DNA from: CAYRXM01 sp964449465
GTDB taxonomy: Bacteria > Chloroflexota > Anaerolineae > JAFGEY01
NCBI GenBank assembly: GCA_964449465.1
Contig: CAYVBK010000026.1
Location: 8,917 to 72,916 of the forward strand
Length of the DNA: 64,000 nucleotides
Direction: 5' to 3'
In this document: in pieces, positions 58,862 through 64,000 of the stretch
Layout of the letters: each line of letters opens with the position of its first letter
Numbering within the stretch: the stretch's first letter is position 1
The notes under the pieces: generated by a model
What the model saw: only the letters and a program-made list of their open reading frames with translations
What the model was told of the DNA's origin: nothing
The model's database searches: none
Program-made: the position numbers and the translations under genes

Positions 58862-60502
58862 ATGATTTTCAATCAAAAAAAACAGCATTGGATATGGAGA
58901 CTGACTGGATTAGTTGTTGTGGTTTGGGTTTCTATAACTTGCATTCACCTGCTACCTTGTTTTTATCACCTGCACGCAGGGGAACAATCACTCAGCCAGG
59001 CATTGGGTTCACCAGACTGGGTTGATTGGTGGTACATTGGCCCCAGGACAGTGTATGACCAGGATGCATTACACCGGGCCATCTATCATTTGCAGCAGAT
59101 TCCAGGTTCGGAGCAGGCCTGGCGGCTGCTGGCACGCGGGTATGTGGCGCAGGGTGACTGGCTTGCCGGCATTCACGCTCTGGAGCAGTTTACGGCGACA
59201 CGTCCGCAAAATCCATTGGGGCATCTGGAACTGGCGGCTGCCTACAAACTGGCTGAAGACCAGTTACAAGACCTTGTTCAGGTCGATTTGCTGGCCAAAT
59301 TGTCAGAGGCCAGCCTGAAAGCCCCCGACCTGCCAGGTTACGCCAGATATCATCCAGATGGCTGGACCAGCCAATATGCCTACCCAACTCGATTCACTTT
59401 GCCTCCCACCGGGCCAGAACGGCCTACCCTATTCCTCCATGCCGGCGCTCAAGCCACTTTTACTCTGGCTTTGACTCAGCCGGCTGTGCTGCGCTTTGGT
59501 ATGGGGCTGGATCCGCGTTCGCTGGATTGGGGCGGTGATGGAGCGACGTTTGAGGTATGGGTAGATGGGCATCAGGTCTTTACGGATCACCTTGTAGTTG
59601 AGGTGGCACGAGCGGGCTGGCAAGAGCGCGAGGTGGACCTGGCTGCCTTTGTGGGACAAGCGATCTCTTTGACGCTGGTGACGACGCCCGGCCCGCAAGG
59701 AGATGACACGGCCGACTGGGCCGGGTGGGGGGAACCTATGATAGAATCGCCACAGGCGGCAGCACATCGGCGCATAGTTCAAAACAGGTTGTGGGTCGAA
59801 GAATGGAAAAGGGCGGGTGTGTCAGATGAGCAATTTCTAGCAAATGCCAAATTGTCATTTGCTCAAAAAGAATATGAGCAAGCTGAAGAGTGGGCCAGGC
59901 TAGGTATCAAGACGCAACCTTTTGATACTAACCTGGTTGATCAGTGCAAATTGTGCAACAGTGATTCCAACCAATACAATTCTGCGCAATATGCAATGGC
60001 AATGATCTCTCAGTCCGATCCGAACTGGCTTGAGGAAAAGATTTTTGTTACTGGTACATTGACACTGAGCGGAGATCAGTTTCCGGTCACAGATCCTCAT
60101 TCTTTGACTGAAACAGGCAAGATGTTTGGACAAGATCATGTACTTGCAATGTATAGTAATGCCCAAGCAACCGCTGAAATTTTGGTTTTATGCTCTGGTC
60201 AATATTCATTGACTGTTCAGGTCTTGAATGTCAGTCCCCCCCCAGTTTTGATCCAAGTTATTATAAATAATTCGGTATTGTTCTTGTTTTCATTTGACCA
60301 AGGAGACGATACGTGGACCAAACAAGACGCAAGTGTCGAACTGGCAGCTGGACTGCACAATATTACAATTTCTTTTATCAATGACTATGTAGAAAAATTG
60401 ACATCTGGTAAATGGGGCAATGATCGAAATGCTTACATAGCTACGTTGGCCTTGTATCGCAGAGGATGTGAACAAGAACTGCCTTGGGATTATAATGATT
60501 AA
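58862..60502 (+). CDS. exported TPR and beta-domain protein of a polysaccharide cluster
   Basis: 546 residues. The N-terminal signal anchor (about 11-34) is followed by TPR-like helices (AIYHLQQIPGSEQAWRLLARGYVAQGDWLAGIHALEQFTATRP), then a jelly-roll-like region (~190-300, PAVLRFGMGLDPRSLDWGGDGATFEVWVDG). A second helical stretch comes next, and a C-terminal beta domain (about 400-535) has VELAAGLHNITISFINDYVE... DRNAYIATLALYR, like calcium-dependent carbohydrate-binding modules. There is no recognisable enzyme domain. It is translationally overlapped with the polymerase/ligase gene and may assist polymer export or attachment. Confidence 0.75.
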   Translation: MIFNQKKQHWIWRLTGLVVVVWVSITCIHLLPCFYHLHAGEQSLSQALGSPDWVDWWYIGPRTVYDQDALHRAIYHLQQIPGSEQAWRLLARGYVAQGDWLAGIHALEQFTATRPQNPLGHLELAAAYKLAEDQLQDLVQVDLLAKLSEASLKAPDLPGYARYHPDGWTSQYAYPTRFTLPPTGPERPTLFLHAGAQATFTLALTQPAVLRFGMGLDPRSLDWGGDGATFEVWVDGHQVFTDHLVVEVARAGWQEREVDLAAFVGQAISLTLVTTPGPQGDDTADWAGWGEPMIESPQAAAHRRIVQNRLWVEEWKRAGVSDEQFLANAKLSFAQKEYEQAEEWARLGIKTQPFDTNLVDQCKLCNSDSNQYNSAQYAMAMISQSDPNWLEEKIFVTGTLTLSGDQFPVTDPHSLTETGKMFGQDHVLAMYSNAQATAEILVLCSGQYSLTVQVLNVSPPPVLIQVIINNSVLFLFSFDQGDDTWTKQDASVELAAGLHNITISFINDYVEKLTSGKWGNDRNAYIATLALYRRGCEQELPWDYND

Positions 60503-61781
60503 AAACCTTGTCACCTGGTCGTTGGTCATTGCAGGCCTGTTTCAACTATCACTTCTGGGTGTGTTGCCTGAATTTGGTTACAAGCCCATTGGCGATGTTA
60601 TTCTATTGGGCGTCTTGTTTTTAACTGCACGATATGCATTTAGGCCATTTGATCGTTCTCTGGCCTCGCGATGCTGCCATTTTGCTTCTATTTTTTTTAC
60701 ATTATTTGTTGTTTTTTTGCTGGGTTATTCGATAATTCTATGGCCTGGTCAGGTATTGTTGACAGTTCGTTGGGCGCGCCGCTGGCTTGTTGCTGGTACA
60801 TACCTGATTTTGGTATCGTCCCAGGTGCCGCGACTTTTGAACTGGAAAATTCTGCATTGGGCCGTTTGGGGAGGTGCGCTGGCTACTGTTTTGATTATGT
60901 TGGCTGACCGATATGGATATATTGACCTGGCGGGAACCCGCATTGTTGGTAATGTGCAGGGTATGGTTCTTGTGACCAAAACTTTTAATCCTGGCTCTCT
61001 GCTCATTGTCGCCGCTTTGCTTCTGAGCATATTCAACCTTCGCAACGGCATCTCTCTAAGCAAGATATTGCTCATTGGCTTTTGGGGGATCATGTTTGTC
61101 TGGCTTATTTCGTTCAGAGCCTGGTGGATTTTCACACTTTTCGTCGTTTGGCTCACGCCTTTTTTGATCCGAGTGAGAAAACTTTCTGCTCAGACACTCA
61201 AGTTTTTGTTCTCCGGCTTGCTGATTACTTTGCTGCTGGCAGTTGTTGTGGTGGGTGTATTTAGTTACGCATTGGCCAGTGAGGGTGCCTGGGCAGACAA
61301 AATCAAATGGGTTTACTCGGCGTTTGAGGGCGCTCTGGACAAAGAGACAGATACCAGCGCTCAATACCGATATATACAAGATATCTCACGATTGGTTCGT
61401 ATTTATGAATCTGATGATATACTGTTTCAAGTCTTTGGAATTGGATTTGTGGCTCAGGATTCGGTTGGCTATCGAACATTGGGTTTTTCATCTGAAACCA
61501 ACGATAGCGGGTGGGTAGAGGTGTTGTTGACTGGCGGGTGGGTAGCGGCGATTAGCCTGACAGTGTTATGGCTATCTCATCTGCTCTGGCTGCGGAAACT
61601 GTGCATACGAACCCAATCGGCTATTTTGTCGGGCATGCTGGCATTGTGGATTGTTGGTGGATTATTGATGAGTTCTTCTAATCCTTTGTTGTGGGATTTT
61701 GGTTTTGTGCCATTAGCCTGGATATATTTATTTGCTCTGGCGCAGTTTGATCACAAAAAATCGTTTCAGGTAGCGACATGA
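60495..61781 (+). CDS. O-antigen ligase/polymerase-like membrane protein (Wzy/WaaL family)
   Basis: About 428 residues from ATG 60495, which overlaps the upstream stop by 8 bases; an ATG at 60468 is possible. It has ten or more hydrophobic segments and one larger outside loop (~265-335) with FGIGFVAQDSVGYRTLGFSSETNDSGWVEVLLTGGW. This resembles the G-x-G...N-x-x-x-x-x-L-x-x-G loop of O-antigen ligases and polymerases. It probably polymerises or transfers the exopolysaccharide repeat unit outside the membrane. Its stop overlaps the flippase start (ATGA). Codons are AT-richer than in the housekeeping genes upstream. Confidence 0.8.
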   Translation: MIKNLVTWSLVIAGLFQLSLLGVLPEFGYKPIGDVILLGVLFLTARYAFRPFDRSLASRCCHFASIFFTLFVVFLLGYSIILWPGQVLLTVRWARRWLVAGTYLILVSSQVPRLLNWKILHWAVWGGALATVLIMLADRYGYIDLAGTRIVGNVQGMVLVTKTFNPGSLLIVAALLLSIFNLRNGISLSKILLIGFWGIMFVWLISFRAWWIFTLFVVWLTPFLIRVRKLSAQTLKFLFSGLLITLLLAVVVVGVFSYALASEGAWADKIKWVYSAFEGALDKETDTSAQYRYIQDISRLVRIYESDDILFQVFGIGFVAQDSVGYRTLGFSSETNDSGWVEVLLTGGWVAAISLTVLWLSHLLWLRKLCIRTQSAILSGMLALWIVGGLLMSSSNPLLWDFGFVPLAWIYLFALAQFDHKKSFQVAT

Positions 61782-63097
61782 GACTCGCATTTTTGAGCAA
61801 ACTGCGTCATTCATCTGTTTTGTATAATGGTATTTTGACTACAGCATTGATCACCATAGGCAAAGGGATCGGTTTTGTCATTCCTATCTTTGTGGCCTGG
61901 CTGTTTGGCGTAACTGCTGAGACTGATGCGTTTTTTTTTGCCTATGGTGTCATTTTTTTCCTCAGCAACATTTTTTCCATGACCGGTGAATCGGTCTTGG
62001 TGCCTTTTATTGCCGAGATCAAAACTGATCACAAAAAGTCTGGTTTATTCGTGGGCAATATTCTGGCAACCAGTGCAGTCATTCTATTACCGGTGACAGT
62101 ATTTGCCTTGATCTTGCTCTGGTTCTTGCTGCCGATCATTGCTGACTTTGCGCCCCAATCAAATGCTTTGATTTTCAAGCTGCTGCTTGAAATATCACCA
62201 ATGGTTCTGCTGACATTTTGGGCAAGTGTGTTCAACGGCACACTCAACGCGCATGGAATTTATTGGCTGCCGGCTATATCTTCTGGTTTGCGCGGAACAA
62301 TCGTGATCCTGTTTGCTTTTTTAGCTTCACGCACAGCAGGTATTCACAGCTTGACATTGGGCTATCTGGCTGCCGAAGTTGTGCGCGTGATTCTATCGGG
62401 CTTGTGGGTTTATCGGAAAAATTTGCTCCAGTTCCACATATCATTCCAATTCGATGCCCATGTTCGCAAATTTTTCAAGACATCTTTTTACTATGTTATT
62501 GGCTCCGCCTCCATTGGGTTTAATCCTATCATTGATCGTGTTTTCGCTTCTTATGCCGGGTTGGGTGGGGTGACGCTTTTAGAGTACAGTCGCAATGTAT
62601 TTTACGCCGTAATCGGGGTGATATCCAGCGGCTTTTTTACCGTGATTCTCTCTGATTGGTCACAGCGATTTTATCAGGGCCATCCGGATCAGGTCAGACG
62701 CGAAGTGATTGATGGAGTCAAAATAGTATCTTTTGTTGCTGTGTTGGCTACTCTGGCTTTGTTCCCATCCAGTTTTCTGGTGATCAATTTGATCTATGGC
62801 AGAAACATCAGTGCACCGAGTGTTGAGTCAGCAAGCCATATACTCCGAATTTTTTCACTCGCCCTGTTGCCAGTCCTTCTGAGTTCCTATTTTTCACAGG
62901 GACATTTGGTGATCAAAAACACTCCGGTGCTGATGCAAACAGCATTGATCACCAATGTCTCTAGTCTACTGTTTAATCTGATCCTGTTCCCATTGATGGG
63001 CTTGCAAGGGCTGGCTTTATCAGTAGTATTGATCTATATCCTGGCAACCTGGTGGACTTGGTGGCGATTTGCGGTGGCGGTTAAAAAGGCAAAATGA
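61778..63097 (+). CDS. MurJ/Wzx-type lipid-linked oligosaccharide flippase
   Basis: 439 residues with about twelve hydrophobic segments. Like MurJ it has TAETDAFFFAYGVIFFLSNIFSMTGESVLVPF at helices 2-3, a NGTLNAHGIYWLPAISSGLRGT block and DRVFASYAGLGGVTLLEYSRN, as in MviN-family proteins. It is shorter and diverged from the murJ at 46727. By context it exports the lipid-linked repeat unit of this cluster. ATGA overlaps are present at both ends, so it is tightly coupled with the ligase and methyltransferase genes. Confidence 0.85.
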   Translation: MRLAFLSKLRHSSVLYNGILTTALITIGKGIGFVIPIFVAWLFGVTAETDAFFFAYGVIFFLSNIFSMTGESVLVPFIAEIKTDHKKSGLFVGNILATSAVILLPVTVFALILLWFLLPIIADFAPQSNALIFKLLLEISPMVLLTFWASVFNGTLNAHGIYWLPAISSGLRGTIVILFAFLASRTAGIHSLTLGYLAAEVVRVILSGLWVYRKNLLQFHISFQFDAHVRKFFKTSFYYVIGSASIGFNPIIDRVFASYAGLGGVTLLEYSRNVFYAVIGVISSGFFTVILSDWSQRFYQGHPDQVRREVIDGVKIVSFVAVLATLALFPSSFLVINLIYGRNISAPSVESASHILRIFSLALLPVLLSSYFSQGHLVIKNTPVLMQTALITNVSSLLFNLILFPLMGLQGLALSVVLIYILATWWTWWRFAVAVKKAK

Positions 63098-63876
63098 CAT
63101 TGGCAAATAAACTGACCGAAAAGAAATTATGGGATGATGTTTACCAATCAAGCAAGCGTCGCTCTCCTGTACCGCGTTCCGACCTGCTGCGCTTGCATTT
63201 TGAGCTAGATCGCACATTCAAAAGGCTGTTTCCTCGTCAGCAAGGTTTGAGGCTGCTTGAAGTGGGCTGTGGCGATTCGGTTTGGCTACCTTATTTTAAC
63301 CTTGAATTTGGCTATCAGGTGGATGGAATTGATTATTCGGAGGCCGGCTGTGATCTGGCGCGACAAAATCTAAGTCGGGCTGACGCTCAAGGGAACGTGT
63401 TTTGCCAGGATATGTTTCATTTGGATCCGAGCCTTGATCAAAAATATGATCTGCTTATCTCATTCGGCGTGATTGAGCATTTTGAACAGCCAGCCCACGT
63501 AATCGGCCTCTTGAGCCGCCTCCTAAAACCGGGAGGGCGCATGTTTACCTATATTCCCAACCTCGAGTCTGTCGCAGCCAGGGTGATGCGAGTTCTGGAT
63601 CGCAGCTTTTATGACAGTCATTTTATCATACAGATGCCCGAACTGGAAAATGGCCACACTCAAAATGGAATGATTGTAGAACATTCTCTATATCTTCAGT
63701 TCCTGGATTTTTCCATTTTGGGCTTTACAACCTGGCCGTTGTGGCTCAGGCTGTGGGCCATACGTGCCATCAAAGCCGCAGATCTGATACCGCTATATTT
63801 TTTCAAATTGACCAGCCTCAATCCACAAAGCCAGTTGTTCAATTCATCTATGGCCGTGCTGGCTCGAAAATATTAG
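63094..63876 (+). CDS. class I SAM-dependent methyltransferase
   Basis: 260 residues. Motif I LLEVGCGDSVWLPYF, motif II VDGIDYSEAGCDLA, DLLISFGVIEHFEQPAHVI and LLKPGGRMFTYIPN define a methyltransferase of the type found in polysaccharide and glycolipid clusters. It probably methylates a sugar or a lipid-linked glycan. The start overlaps the flippase stop (ATGA). Confidence 0.88.
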   Translation: MTLANKLTEKKLWDDVYQSSKRRSPVPRSDLLRLHFELDRTFKRLFPRQQGLRLLEVGCGDSVWLPYFNLEFGYQVDGIDYSEAGCDLARQNLSRADAQGNVFCQDMFHLDPSLDQKYDLLISFGVIEHFEQPAHVIGLLSRLLKPGGRMFTYIPNLESVAARVMRVLDRSFYDSHFIIQMPELENGHTQNGMIVEHSLYLQFLDFSILGFTTWPLWLRLWAIRAIKAADLIPLYFFKLTSLNPQSQLFNSSMAVLARKY

Positions 63877-63925
63877 GTCCAAGTTCTGACGCGACTATTT
63901 CCCTGAATCGGAGTTGTCTGGCCGT

Positions 63926-64000
63926 ATGACTCATTCTTTTGTTTCTCAGTGGATCACCCGCCTGAAAAAAACACTCAAACCACCCTCGACAACGCTAAAC
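63926..64000 (+). CDS. start of a gene running off the window
   Basis: ATG 63926 opens a frame of 25 codons to the edge (MTHSFVSQWITRLKKTL...). GGAG lies about ten bases upstream and the gap after the methyltransferase is 49 bases. Too little is present to name it. Context predicts another polysaccharide-cluster gene. Confidence 0.4.
   Translation, partial: MTHSFVSQWITRLKKTLKPPSTTLN

Overview
The window looks like a chromosomal contig from a member of the Chloroflexota, most likely an Anaerolineae-type filamentous lineage. This is inferred, not proven. The grounds are: GC-rich DNA; several secreted or lipoproteins with long TPT/ATP linkers; an exported protein ending in a YLPL-type C-terminal tail; many surface beta-sandwich domains; a DHH-CBS-polyA-polymerase fusion; a cyclic-2,3-diphosphoglycerate-synthetase-like GTPase; Ser/Thr kinases joined to SUMF1-like domains; and an Lgt/lipoprotein plus PBP1A envelope without an obvious LPS pathway. 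There is no rRNA, no CRISPR array and no prophage. One tRNA is present, probably tRNA-Ile(CAU).

Layout. 1-2.9 kb: the end of a YfhO-like membrane protein and a D12-class DNA adenine methylase. 3.0-6.1 kb: a frameshifted beta-helix/cadherin-like surface protein, set between direct repeats that carry remnants of both flanking genes. 6.1-12.2 kb, minus strand: lgt, SAM hydrolase, ruvB, SUMF lipoprotein, queH, secretion-type ATPase and J-domain protein, the last four tightly overlapped. 12.4-15.4 kb: a ROK sugar kinase and an amidohydrolase-CYTH fusion. 15.5-20.8 kb, plus strand: an RmlC-like epimerase, PBP1A, the tRNA and glyA. 21-24.4 kb: a small membrane protein, a TPT/FxLYD membrane protein and a cDPGS-like GTPase. 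24.5-33 kb: DegV plus a duplicated CQLG-motif protein, GNAT and TPR proteins, and the folC-lon-lipoprotein-zinc-ribbon group. 33.2-38.6 kb: clpC and the DHH-CBS tRNA nucleotidyltransferase. 38.5-50.4 kb: a large hybrid sensor kinase, a UvrD-like helicase, a PP2C phosphatase, an anchored carbohydrate-binding-like protein, murJ, a membrane protein and guaB. 50.5-64 kb: an exopolysaccharide and signalling region with a Wzz-like protein, an Fe-S/CCG protein, a cytidylyltransferase-GHMP kinase fusion, a GDP-mannose-3,5-epimerase-like enzyme, a nucleotidyltransferase toxin-antitoxin-like pair, a kinase-SUMF receptor, and a Wzy/WaaL-like, Wzx-like and methyltransferase string that is visibly AT-richer and leaves the window.

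The most unusual signals are in the non-coding DNA and in gene architecture. Four copies of a ~130-139 bp foldback element (A) end in CTAG, and one abuts a second palindromic element (B) at a shared CTAG. In three cases the TAG of that terminus is the stop codon of the neighbouring gene (ruvB, ROK kinase, clpC), as if the elements insert at stop codons. The surface-protein block appears to have been inserted between two convergent genes, with their overlapping tails duplicated. Promoters recur as TTGCCN-N17-TATAAT-like hexamers. Two of the promoters (the UvrD-like helicase and folC) sit so close to the ATG that leaderless or near-leaderless mRNAs are likely.
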